This document shows, in pieces, positions 34,778-42,491 of a stretch of 48,845 nucleotides of DNA (position 1 is its first letter; every line of letters starts with the position of its first letter). The translations under genes and the position numbers were made by a program. Under the pieces are notes generated by a model. The model had not been told where the DNA came from and made no database searches. It was given only the letters and a program-made list of their open reading frames with translations. This DNA comes from Acidobacteriota bacterium (GTDB lineage: Bacteria > Acidobacteriota > Terriglobia > Bryobacterales > Bryobacteraceae): positions 1 to 48,845 of the forward strand of contig JACQZR010000122.1 of assembly GCA_016213775.1 (NCBI GenBank). Direction: 5' to 3'.

Positions 34778-35788
34778 ATGCCCGAGCTGAGACAAGATCC
34801 AGCCACCAAGGAATGGGTCATCATCGCCACGGAGCGGATGCGGCGCCCTCATGAATTCCGGCGCGACGTCGCGCGGCCTGCACAGCCCGACTTCGATCCG
34901 AACTGCCCCTTCTGCCCTGGGCTGGAAGGTCGAACGCCACCGGAGATTTGGGCGCAACGGGATACAGGCGCCGCGAATGTGCCTGGTTGGTCCGTCCGCG
35001 TCATCCCAAACAAGTTCGCCGCTCTGGTGCCGGAGGGAAACACAGAGCATCTGCTGCTGGACGGCTTCTTCCGGCATATGGACGGCGTCGGATATCACCA
35101 GGTGGTCATCGAGACCCCGGTTCACAATCGCTTCATCCACTCGATGAGCCATGCCGAAGTGGAAGAAATCCTTCACGCTTATCGTGACCGCTACCTCGGC
35201 CTGCGCCAGGACCGGCGGGTGAAGCTGATCCTGATATTCAAGAACCATGGCGAGGCCGCGGGGACATCACTCGCGCACCCACACTCGCAGATCGTCGCAA
35301 CACCTGTTGTGCCGGCGTATGTGCGAAGGAAATGCGAGGAGGCGATTCGCTATTTTGACGCCACCGGACGCTGCCTTTACATGGATATTCTGAAGGCGGA
35401 AGGACAGTCCGGCCAGCGCGTCATTCTGGAGACAAACTGCTTCCTGGTCTTCCATCCCTTTGCGTCTCACGTGCCATTTGAGACGTGGATTGTTCCAAAA
35501 CGGCACCGCCCCTCTTTCGGCCAGGTCAGCATGGAAGAACTTCGGGACTTAGCGGCCGTTCTAAAGGAATCGCTTCGCCGGCTTGCGGAGCTCTTGAACG
35601 ACCCGGACTACAACTACGTGATTCACTCCGCGCCCGTGGATGGGGAGGATGAGGAATACTTTTTGTGGCACCTCGAAATCGCGCCCCGCCTGACACGGAT
35701 TGCGGGATTCGAAATCGGTTCCGGCATGCGAATCAACACCGCGCGCCCAGAAGAGACGGCACGCGCCGTGCGCGAGATAACCATTTGA
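34778..35788 (+). CDS. galT: Galactose-1-phosphate uridylyltransferase
   Basis: The ATG at 34778 has an AGGAGGAAG site; a longer reading from 34703 has none. The 336-residue protein has the HIT-fold active site H-P-H-S-Q (about residue 167), zinc-type cysteines C43-P-F-C46, and the second H-x-E segment Y-F-L-W-H-L-E-I near 290. It swaps UMP between UDP-glucose and galactose-1-phosphate in the Leloir pathway. No other galactose gene is near. In this setting it may instead feed UDP-sugars to the glycosyltransferases, which is an inference. Confidence 0.93.
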   Translation: MPELRQDPATKEWVIIATERMRRPHEFRRDVARPAQPDFDPNCPFCPGLEGRTPPEIWAQRDTGAANVPGWSVRVIPNKFAALVPEGNTEHLLLDGFFRHMDGVGYHQVVIETPVHNRFIHSMSHAEVEEILHAYRDRYLGLRQDRRVKLILIFKNHGEAAGTSLAHPHSQIVATPVVPAYVRRKCEEAIRYFDATGRCLYMDILKAEGQSGQRVILETNCFLVFHPFASHVPFETWIVPKRHRPSFGQVSMEELRDLAAVLKESLRRLAELLNDPDYNYVIHSAPVDGEDEEYFLWHLEIAPRLTRIAGFEIGSGMRINTARPEETARAVREITI

Positions 35789-35806
35789 CATTACGGAGTG
35801 TTATCC

Positions 35807-36043
35807 ATGTCTGCCCAATGGCTCCTTTACTCATACTTGATGGCAGCGGCGGCGGCCCTGCTGCTTCTCGTGGTCTTTCGGGCGTGCCGGTGGTACTGGC
35901 ATGCTCTCAGCGTCTTGGCCGGACTGGCCCCACCACCCTCGGAAGGGGGCGGTAATTTCTTCTATCTGACTGCCGGGACGGCCTGCGTGCTCCTTGTCCT
36001 GTGGGGTCTCGGAGGGCCCTTCTTCCCTCGCCATGCAAAGTGA
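35807..36043 (+). CDS. Small two-helix membrane protein
   Basis: The ATG at 35807 has an ACGGAG site 9 bases upstream; a GTG at 35798 is an alternative. The 78-residue product has two clear membrane helices (about 6-25 and 52-69) joined by a short loop with P-P-P-S-E-G-G-G. It lies 18 bases after galT and may be co-transcribed. Its last 11 bases overlap the remnant that follows. No family was recognised. Confidence 0.55.
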   Translation: MSAQWLLYSYLMAAAAALLLLVVFRACRWYWHALSVLAGLAPPPSEGGGNFFYLTAGTACVLLVLWGLGGPFFPRHAK

Positions 36044-36313
36044 ACACCGATCCCATCCGCTCGCGCGTGAGGCAGGCGCCGAGCGATTCCAGCCCGCCAT
36101 GGTCGCCAACTTGCCCGAGCCGGCTCGCCGTTACCTGCTGCATGCCATTTGATTAGCCCGGAACTCCACATCGCGGTATCGGTGGAACTAGAGATCAAAG
36201 GCCGACTGAGGATGTCCCTTGAGGGGACCTTAATTTCGGCCGGCTTGGAGGCCATCACCGGTCACCTGGGCTTCATTTGGAAGGCGTCCGTCGGCCCGAA
36301 TCGTTCGGATTAA
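36033..36313 (+). pseudogene. Frameshifted remnant of a DUF6544-type gene
   Basis: Two frames together give one recognisable protein start. From the ATG at 36033: F-Q-P-A-M-V-A-N-L-P-E-P-A-R-R-Y-L-L-H-A-I then TGA at 36150. From there the next frame runs S-P-E-L-H-I-A-V-S-V-E-L-E-I-K-G-R-L-R-M and then G-H-L-G-F-I-W-K-A-S-V-G before a TAA at 36311. The order L-P-x-P-x-x-R-Y-L, a V-x-L-x-x-x-G segment and G-F-x-W-x-A is that of the DUF6544 family, which is normally over 200 residues. Here it is frameshifted and cut at the 3' end. Confidence 0.6.
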
Positions 36314-36327
36314 CTAAAGGCGCTGGG

Positions 36328-36987
36328 TTAGTCATGAGTGTACCGGCGCCGGCTGAGAACACCCACCAACGTGAGTGTCACGGCGATCTGAAAGGCGATC
36401 ACTGTGACAATCCACATAGGCCGACCGGCGAGAAACTGTTCTGGGCCGGGGACCGCACGGGAAAGCATGGACAAGTTTCCCAGGTTGAAGATCAGGATTG
36501 CGGCAAGTAGGGACCTGCCACCCCTGTAGATCCACCAGCAGAAGACTCCATAGACGGCCTCGACCACGAAAGCCGCAGTTGGAGCCGCTCCGTAGAGGCC
36601 AAGACCCAGCTTCGGGTGTCCCATGCCGGGTGCGAGCGCAATATCGGGAGCGTGGGTAATCAGGTCCAAAATCAAATGCGATACGACGCCGGCCCCAAGC
36701 GCCAACCCAGCATCCGCCTTTCGTAATCCCTTCGCAACTGCAAGCCACGCCAGCACTGCAAGGCCAAGAGCGGAGGCTATTGAGTGCGAGTACGGCATGA
36801 AGATCAGGTGAATGTCGCTTACGCTTTTCACCGTCGGCTCCGTCGTGGTCCGTTCCAGCCCGACGTAGTTTAACAACACCCACAGGATCTCCATCAATTG
36901 CACACAGATCAGGAGCCAAATCATAGGAGCGGCAGGGAACTTGCGCTTGATGAGTAAAGCAGTGGCAGCGTGGTTTATTGCGAACAT
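36328..36987 (-). CDS. Multi-helix membrane protein, YdjM/DUF457-like
   Basis: The ATG at 36987 (MFAINHAATALLIKRKFPAA) has a GGAAG site; a longer in-frame reading to 37113 is not supported. The 219-residue protein has about six membrane helices. Conserved polar sites in them are H7, M-P-Y-S-H-S-I near 68-74 and S-H-L-I-L-D-L-I-T-H-A-P-D near 103-115. These histidine/aspartate positions fit the YdjM-type membrane proteins annotated as metal-dependent hydrolases. The function of that family in the cell is unclear. The 202 bases upstream, to the stop of the next gene, hold no recognised gene. Confidence 0.7.
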   Translation of the reverse strand: MFAINHAATALLIKRKFPAAPMIWLLICVQLMEILWVLLNYVGLERTTTEPTVKSVSDIHLIFMPYSHSIASALGLAVLAWLAVAKGLRKADAGLALGAGVVSHLILDLITHAPDIALAPGMGHPKLGLGLYGAAPTAAFVVEAVYGVFCWWIYRGGRSLLAAILIFNLGNLSMLSRAVPGPEQFLAGRPMWIVTVIAFQIAVTLTLVGVLSRRRYTHD

Positions 36988-37189
36988 GCAATTTTCTTCC
37001 AGGCCAGGATGTGGCGTAGGCCGGTTACTTTCTGTCAGTGTAGTCAAGACTGGTAAGAACGACAACATTACCGAATCGAAATACTGGCTGTTTTCCGCCC
37101 GGTTCGCTTTCACTCGCGCCAGCGAGCGTCCACGGTCGGCTGGTGGCCAGAGGCCGAGCGTTACTTCCAGTTCCGCGCAGCATAGATCG

Positions 37190-38080
37190 TCAATGCGGTG
37201 TTTCGTTAAGCCGTGCTTGAACCCCTGAATTGATCTCCGCCCCCAACAAAAGCGCAGCGCCGGTCAAGTACAACCAGAGGAGCAGGGCGATCACAGCGCC
37301 AAGGGAGCCATAAGTTCTACCGAACGTGCTGAAGTAATCGAGATAGAAGCGCAGCCCGGCGGATGCTGCCATCCAGCCGATAAGTGCCACAATAGCGCCC
37401 GGCAGGATGACCTGGCCCCTTCGCCTCGCCTTCAGATTGGGTCCGAGGAAATAGACTAAAGCGATGGCGAACAGGAGGAACAACATGCTCGCACTCCATT
37501 GAACCGCGTGCCAAAGGGGGCTCCAGAACTCACCGAGACCCGCGAAATCCGTCAGAAGCTTTCCGCCGACGCCACCCGCCAGCGCCAGTCCAAGCGCACA
37601 TCCCGCCAGGAGCGCGACGGTGACCGTCAGACCCAGCGCAACGATGCGCCGTCTCCACCAGGGACGCGCCTCTTCTACTTGAAACGCCACGTTCAGACCT
37701 TCAATGACGGCTTCCATGCCGGAAGAAGCCAGCCAGAGCGCCACGAGCAGCCCAAAAGAAAACTTACCGCTGCCCCTGGTTCGCAGCAGGTCGTCCGCTG
37801 TTGCCCTTACGACATCGAAGGCGGCTCTCGGCATCATCGACCCGAGATACTCTAGCAAACGCTGCTCGAGCCTGGTCTCGGCCGCGAAGAAATACCCAAG
37901 CAGCGCTGAGAGGCAAATCAACAGGGGGAATAGTGAAAGCAGGAAGTAGTAGGAGAGCTGCGCCGCCCGGCCCGGAATGTCGTCCAGCCAGATCCGGCGC
38001 CAGAGCCAGGCGGCAAACTCCCTGTGCAGGAAAGCACACCCATAGCGATGCCACCGGCTGAACAGTTCGTTTACGGGCAT
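37190..38080 (-). CDS. YihY/BrkB-family membrane protein
   Basis: The 296-residue protein has six membrane helices and the family pattern: A-A-Q-L-S-Y-Y-F-L-L-S-L-F-P near 38-51, then F-S-F-G-L-L-V-A-L-W near 107, P-G-A-I-V-A near 228, and Y-G-S-L-G-A-V-I-A-L-L-L-W-L-Y near 255-270. Family members were once called ribonuclease BN but are now seen as integral membrane proteins of unknown transport role. It is the last gene of a five-gene operon and follows TreT by 9 bases, which suggests a link to osmotic stress. Confidence 0.92.
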   Translation of the reverse strand: MPVNELFSRWHRYGCAFLHREFAAWLWRRIWLDDIPGRAAQLSYYFLLSLFPLLICLSALLGYFFAAETRLEQRLLEYLGSMMPRAAFDVVRATADDLLRTRGSGKFSFGLLVALWLASSGMEAVIEGLNVAFQVEEARPWWRRRIVALGLTVTVALLAGCALGLALAGGVGGKLLTDFAGLGEFWSPLWHAVQWSASMLFLLFAIALVYFLGPNLKARRRGQVILPGAIVALIGWMAASAGLRFYLDYFSTFGRTYGSLGAVIALLLWLYLTGAALLLGAEINSGVQARLNETPH

Positions 38081-38089
38081 CCCGTCTTC

Positions 38090-39319
38090 TCATTCGAGAT
38101 GAACGACATCTTCGTCAGGGTGATCCAGGGCCAGCATCACCAGCATGTAGTCTTTCACATGCCGTGTCAGAAGGAAGTTCTGCTTCACGTGCTGGTAGCC
38201 GTTCTCCCCCAGCCTTGCTCGCAGGGCGCGGTCACCCAGGAGTTGAGCCAGGCGCTTGGCCGCACCCTCGGGCGAGTGGACAAGGAACCCGGTCACACCA
38301 TTGATCACTTGGAGCTTGATGCCTCCAACGGCGCCGCCGATGACCGGCTTGCGCTTCCAGAGAGCTTCGCTCACGGTGAGGCCGAAGCCTTCCTTGATTG
38401 ACTTCTGGAAGACCACAGTCGATCCACGCACCAGGGCGTTGATCTCGAGGTCGCTGAACGGCGGCAACAAGAGGATGTGAATATCCCGGTCGCCGGCGGC
38501 CTGCTGCTCTACTTCGCGCAGCACTTCTTCGCCTTCAGGATCGTCGCTGGCACCGCCGCCGGCCAGAACCAGTTGGCAGTCATGGCGCCTCTTGACCATC
38601 TTGTAAGCGGCGATCACCCCTAGGGGATCCTTCAGGCGGTCAAACCGGGAGATCTGTGTGACGATCGGCCGCTCTGGATCAAGCTGGTATTTCTCCAGAA
38701 CCTGGCTTACGCAGGCCGGGGTTAGTTCCCTGTTCTTGTCGGCGAGAGGATCGATCGATGGCGCCACCATGTACTGAGGAATCGGAAGATGCTGAGCGAA
38801 GTCCGGCATCGAGAAAACCGCGGCGTCGTACTGCTCCACGTAAGGCCTCAGGAACTCCCAGACCCTCGCATCGGGGGCCGAGACGTCGATGTGACACCTC
38901 CAAAGCCACTGTCGTCCAATCTCACGCTTTCGATCGATGAGGCCGGCGGGTTGCGGGTCATGCACCAGCACCACGTCGCCGGAGATCGACATGTCCCGCA
39001 GGTTGGCCTCCGTGGTCGCCCGGAACACATCCAGCATCTGGTCCGTGACCTCTTCCCTCTTCCCGTGGAGCGCATTATGGAAGGCCTTCGTGACGTTGTA
39101 GAAGCCCTGGTCGCCCTTGATGACGTCCCAGGTGGCCTCGATGCCGAGTTCGCGCAACAAGGGAATCATGCGCGTCAGGATCTCGGCCACGCCTCCGCCG
39201 ACCGGCGTGGAGTTAATATTCTGCAACCGCCGGCTCTTGACACGCTCGGCGAGGACATACATCTCGTGGATGACTTCGCGGCCTACGATCTCCTCATAAT
39301 CGGCCAGCCGGATTCCCAT
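38090..39319 (-). CDS. treT: Trehalose synthase, TreT type (GT4)
   Basis: The 409-residue protein is a GT-B glycosyltransferase: N-I-N-S-T-P-V-G-G-G-V-A-E-I-L at 34-48, V-V-L-V-H-D-P-Q-P-A near 116-125, I-V-T-Q-I-S-R-F-D-R-L-K-D-P near 218-231. The donor-binding stretch K-S-I-K-E-G-F-G-L-T-V-S-E-A follows near 313-326. TreT joins NDP-glucose and glucose to trehalose, in some cases reversibly. The partner gene DUF5752 lies 3 bases upstream, as is usual for this clade. A broken paralog lies at 33649. Confidence 0.9.
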   Translation of the reverse strand: MGIRLADYEEIVGREVIHEMYVLAERVKSRRLQNINSTPVGGGVAEILTRMIPLLRELGIEATWDVIKGDQGFYNVTKAFHNALHGKREEVTDQMLDVFRATTEANLRDMSISGDVVLVHDPQPAGLIDRKREIGRQWLWRCHIDVSAPDARVWEFLRPYVEQYDAAVFSMPDFAQHLPIPQYMVAPSIDPLADKNRELTPACVSQVLEKYQLDPERPIVTQISRFDRLKDPLGVIAAYKMVKRRHDCQLVLAGGGASDDPEGEEVLREVEQQAAGDRDIHILLLPPFSDLEINALVRGSTVVFQKSIKEGFGLTVSEALWKRKPVIGGAVGGIKLQVINGVTGFLVHSPEGAAKRLAQLLGDRALRARLGENGYQHVKQNFLLTRHVKDYMLVMLALDHPDEDVVHLE

Positions 39320-39322
39320 GAG

Positions 39323-39970
39323 CTACCCCCTATTCCCACCGAGCGCGATGATTCGTTCTTTGAATTCGTCCAACGTCATGCTGTACGGATCGAGGGCGTC
39401 AATCGATTTCGCCAGAGTCTCTTCGCCGCGCCAGGAAAGCCACTGGGAGAAGTCGCTCGTCGGCCTGCCCAGTCTCAATCGCGCCTCGAAAAAATGGAAG
39501 AACAGCGAGACGTTCGTCACCTGCGGCAACACGTCGAAGAATTCCTTGGGGTCACGGGCGGTCAGCCCCGTTCGCATAATGAAGCTCTTCGACCGGCAAA
39601 AATGAAGCTCATCTCCAGGAGGGCATTCGCGCAAGCGCCTCCCGTTCTCGCCCACGTGACCTTCAATCGTCGCAATGATTGACTCCCGCAGCTCACGGAT
39701 TGAGGTAAATGACAGAAGATCGATGGCCGCAAGCTTCTCGGCTAACGCGCCTTCCTGCAAGGCCTCCGAGACCCACAACGCGAAATCGTTCGAAAACGTT
39801 GGCGTCTCGAAATGGTGTGCCAGGTACATATGGTGAGTGTGGTAGAAGATTGAGGAACCTGGAACGTCGCGCAGATTTCCGAGAAGTTGATTCAGGTTGC
39901 TCGCCCGCTGTCCGGTCAAGGCCACAAGCCTGCGTTCGGTGTAGAAGACAAATGGCTCTGTGTGATTCAT
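39323..39970 (-). CDS. DUF5752 family protein
   Basis: The 215-residue protein begins M-N-H-T-E-P-F-V-F-Y-T-E-R-R and has a histidine-rich S-I-F-Y-H-T-H-H-M-Y-L-A-H-H-F segment near 40-54, a second F-F-H-F-F-E-A-R-L-R-L-G near 157-168 and a D-F-S-Q-W-L end. It is cytoplasmic. Genes of this family sit next to TreT in many genomes, and a supporting role in trehalose synthesis is supposed but not shown. The histidine pair could bind metal. It overlaps the stop of the MscS gene (ATGA). Confidence 0.85.
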   Translation of the reverse strand: MNHTEPFVFYTERRLVALTGQRASNLNQLLGNLRDVPGSSIFYHTHHMYLAHHFETPTFSNDFALWVSEALQEGALAEKLAAIDLLSFTSIRELRESIIATIEGHVGENGRRLRECPPGDELHFCRSKSFIMRTGLTARDPKEFFDVLPQVTNVSLFFHFFEARLRLGRPTSDFSQWLSWRGEETLAKSIDALDPYSMTLDEFKERIIALGGNRG

Positions 39971-41067
39971 CGTTCAAAGGCCTCCTGGTGCGGCACTCGG
40001 TTAACCGCACCTTTGATCGCCCCATCTTTGATGTACACCGTCTGGATGGGGAATGGAATCTCGATTCCTTCCCGCTGGAATCGCTTGAAGATTCGCTTCC
40101 GCAATTCGTGTTGCGCCAGGTACTGGTCCACGAACTCCGCCACCTGGCAAATCAGAGTGAAGTCAAGCGAAGAGCCGCCGAAACCGGGAATGAAACGAAC
40201 GAACGGCGCCGGTTCGGCCAATAACCCCGGAATCTCCTTCGCTCCGGAGACGGCCTCTTCGATCAGAATCCGTTCGATCACTTCCGGGTCGCTATCGTAG
40301 CTGACGCTGACCGGCAGCAGCAGGGACATTCTCTTCTCCGGAAGGTGATAATTGGTGACGATCGCTTGCGCGAGCTTCGCATTCGGCACGACGATCAGGT
40401 TGTTCGGCAGGGCTCGCAATGTCGTACTGCGCCAACTGATGTCCGTCACGTAGCCTTCCTCCCCAGAGTCCAGCTTCACGTAGTCTCCAAGCCGAACCTG
40501 GCCCGCCAGGCTCACATAGAACCCAGCGAAGAGATTCGACAGCGTGTCCTGGAGGGCCAAAGCGACTGCCAGACCGCCCACCCCCAGGGCGGTCAGGATA
40601 GGCGTCACGGAGATGTGGAGCGTGTCCAATAGGATCAGTATTCCGACCGTGGCCACAGCAAGGCTGGCCAGGCTCTGGGTAAGTGTCGTGACCGGCAGTG
40701 CAGAAGCCAGGCCGCCGCCATACAGCTTGACCAGGGAGCCAGCTACCTTCGCTGCCACTACCGTCAACGAAACGATCCACAGGATCAGCAACGCCTTGCC
40801 AGCCAGTGCCGTGACGCGCGTCGGCAACTCGGACGACTGAACCGCCAAGTGAAGGCCCAGAATCATCACCCAGAGCATGAACGGCCCGTGCAGCGCCTGG
40901 ACCAGCAGATCGTCGAATCGGGCTTTGCTCTTCGCCGCCCAGTTCTCGAGAACGCGAAAGAGTACTCGCCGGGCGAACCAGCCAATGACGATTACGGTGA
41001 AGAGGACGGCGCATGGCACGACCAGTTCCGTCCAATGATGCAGCAAGCTGTCCCAGATTGGTTTCAT
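39967..41067 (-). CDS. MscS-type mechanosensitive channel
   Basis: The 366-residue protein has four or five membrane helices. The third-helix pore segment is P-I-L-T-A-L-G-V-G-G-L-A-V-A-L-A-L-Q-D near 154-172, followed by the F-A-G-F-Y-V-S linker. The beta domain then reads Q-V-R-L-G-D-Y-V-K-L-D-S-G-E-E-G-Y-V and I-S-W-R-S-T-T-L-R, and ends in a mixed domain. It releases solutes on sudden loss of turgor. It is the second gene of the five-gene operon, 18 bases after the baeRF gene, so a channel and an osmolyte enzyme are made together. Confidence 0.93.
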   Translation of the reverse strand: MKPIWDSLLHHWTELVVPCAVLFTVIVIGWFARRVLFRVLENWAAKSKARFDDLLVQALHGPFMLWVMILGLHLAVQSSELPTRVTALAGKALLILWIVSLTVVAAKVAGSLVKLYGGGLASALPVTTLTQSLASLAVATVGILILLDTLHISVTPILTALGVGGLAVALALQDTLSNLFAGFYVSLAGQVRLGDYVKLDSGEEGYVTDISWRSTTLRALPNNLIVVPNAKLAQAIVTNYHLPEKRMSLLLPVSVSYDSDPEVIERILIEEAVSGAKEIPGLLAEPAPFVRFIPGFGGSSLDFTLICQVAEFVDQYLAQHELRKRIFKRFQREGIEIPFPIQTVYIKDGAIKGAVNRVPHQEAFER

Positions 41068-41085
41068 GTCACCCGGATCCTCCCG

Positions 41086-42225
41086 TCAATAGCGGAATAT
41101 CGCAGCAACCGATCCGCGTCCCGGTACTTCGTCGCGAGGCACGGCATATACCGTTCCTCCCGCGACGAAAGTCTCCATGGCCGCGACGTTCAACAGGTCC
41201 TGATCTTGCGCCGTGCATTGTTCGACCTGGACGATTTCGGCGCTCGCCGGGTCCACGTGTCCCCACTCCTGGACCCCTACTGCCACGAATAGAACCTTGA
41301 CTCGCCCCTGCCGGGCTGCAGCCACGATTTCTGGGAGATCTTTCGAAGCCCGCTGCGTGTGCCAGAGTTGATGGTACTCGTCCGCTGCTTTGGTCCGGTC
41401 CTCCTGGAAATGGGCAGAGGCGATGCCCCATGCCAACCGATAAAGCTCCTCGTTGGGAATAGTACCGGGATTGCCATGAATCTCGTCAGTCAGCAGGTTG
41501 GCGTTGGAGTTTGCCTGCCGATAGATCGGACATAAGTAATCCGCCGCCGCCAGCACCACGGGTACGTGTTCGTCGCGCAACCTCCTTCGCACGGCTTCGT
41601 CAACGCGGCGGAAATAGGAAAGAAGAATTTGTTTTCGGTCCTCTTCCCCGGCACCGTGGCCGTGAACGATCGCGGCGCGCCGACGGCCGGCAGTGTGGCT
41701 CTGTAGCTGGCGCTCCGCTCCCCGCGTCGCGGGCGCGATGATGGGACTGTCCGGCATGTCCGGTATCTCCATCTCGGTGATGCTCCGATGGTTCGCTTCG
41801 AAAACCTTCACTGCCTCCTGGGTCGCGGTGAGAACGTAGAAGCGCTGGTTCGCCTCCGCCGCGGGGAGCAGTGGTTTCAGGTGAAAGCGCCTGGCAACAA
41901 TTGCCAGCTCTGGCACCTGGAATGAAACGCGATAGCGGCGGAAAACGTCCCGCGTGCGGAACAGCGCAAGGCCATCGGCCTGGTGCTGCCAGAAGTCATA
42001 TTGATCGACAAGCTCTCGCAGAGGTCCGATCACTTCTCGGATGAGGGGCGCTTGGGCGCCCCGTTCCTGCAGCCGAAGTTCCGCCTCGCGGATCAAGTTC
42101 TTGAGCCGGATCGGGTCCTGAAGTGTGTCGACACCGGCACGATGCGTTGGGAAATAGATCGAGAGACACGGCTCTTGCTCGACGTCGATCAACTGCCGAA
42201 AATCGCTCCTGCTGATGGGATCCAT
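41086..42225 (-). CDS. baeRF-family protein (release-factor-like fold)
   Basis: The 379-residue protein begins M-D-P-I-S-R-S-D-F-R-Q-L and has E-P-C-L-S-I-Y-F-P-T-H-R-A-G near 18-31, D-P-I-R-L-K-N-L-I-R-E-A-E near 37-49 and F-W-Q-H-Q-A-D-G-L-A-L-F near 78-89. R-F-H-L-K-P-L-L-P follows near 112. This is the pattern of the bacterial archaeo-eukaryotic release factor (baeRF) groups, large proteins related in fold to eRF1/Pelota. Their function is unproven; a role in ribosome or translation stress has been suggested. It heads the osmotic operon and is divergent from the ClC gene. Confidence 0.85.
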   Translation of the reverse strand: MDPISRSDFRQLIDVEQEPCLSIYFPTHRAGVDTLQDPIRLKNLIREAELRLQERGAQAPLIREVIGPLRELVDQYDFWQHQADGLALFRTRDVFRRYRVSFQVPELAIVARRFHLKPLLPAAEANQRFYVLTATQEAVKVFEANHRSITEMEIPDMPDSPIIAPATRGAERQLQSHTAGRRRAAIVHGHGAGEEDRKQILLSYFRRVDEAVRRRLRDEHVPVVLAAADYLCPIYRQANSNANLLTDEIHGNPGTIPNEELYRLAWGIASAHFQEDRTKAADEYHQLWHTQRASKDLPEIVAAARQGRVKVLFVAVGVQEWGHVDPASAEIVQVEQCTAQDQDLLNVAAMETFVAGGTVYAVPRDEVPGRGSVAAIFRY

Positions 42226-42457
42226 AAGCCTCCCTGGGTCGTATGCGTCCTTGGGCGCGTCGCCCTAATCTCAAGCTACGTTCTTCGTGGGAGAGGCGGC
42301 ATCCAGACAAGGGGTGAACCAACCTCCCAAAAGGGCTTACGTTGTTTTCACGCTTCGTCCGAGCCACTATCCTGGTGTTTGGGAATGCTTGTGTTGGCCA
42401 GTCGGATTGCGCTTGCTCGACGTCTTACGCACGGGCGACTTCCTTACGGGAGGACAC

Positions 42458-42478
42458 ATGGCGACGGGCTTGCCTTGA
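42458..42478 (+). other. Possible leader peptide before the ClC gene
   Basis: A strong ribosome binding site (GGGAGG, 42448-42453) stands 4 bases before an ATG that gives only six codons, M-A-T-G-L-P, and a TGA. This stop is 13 bases before the ATG of the channel gene, which itself has only a weak site. The pair could couple translation of the channel to a short leader. Both the leader and its use are inferred. Confidence 0.35.
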
Positions 42479-42491
42479 CAGTGGTGGCGAG

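Noticed and set aside
42226-42491. Fluoride riboswitch before the ClC gene
   Set aside because: The conserved core could not be found, and the channel has the gating glutamate motif of chloride-type rather than fluoride-type ClC proteins.
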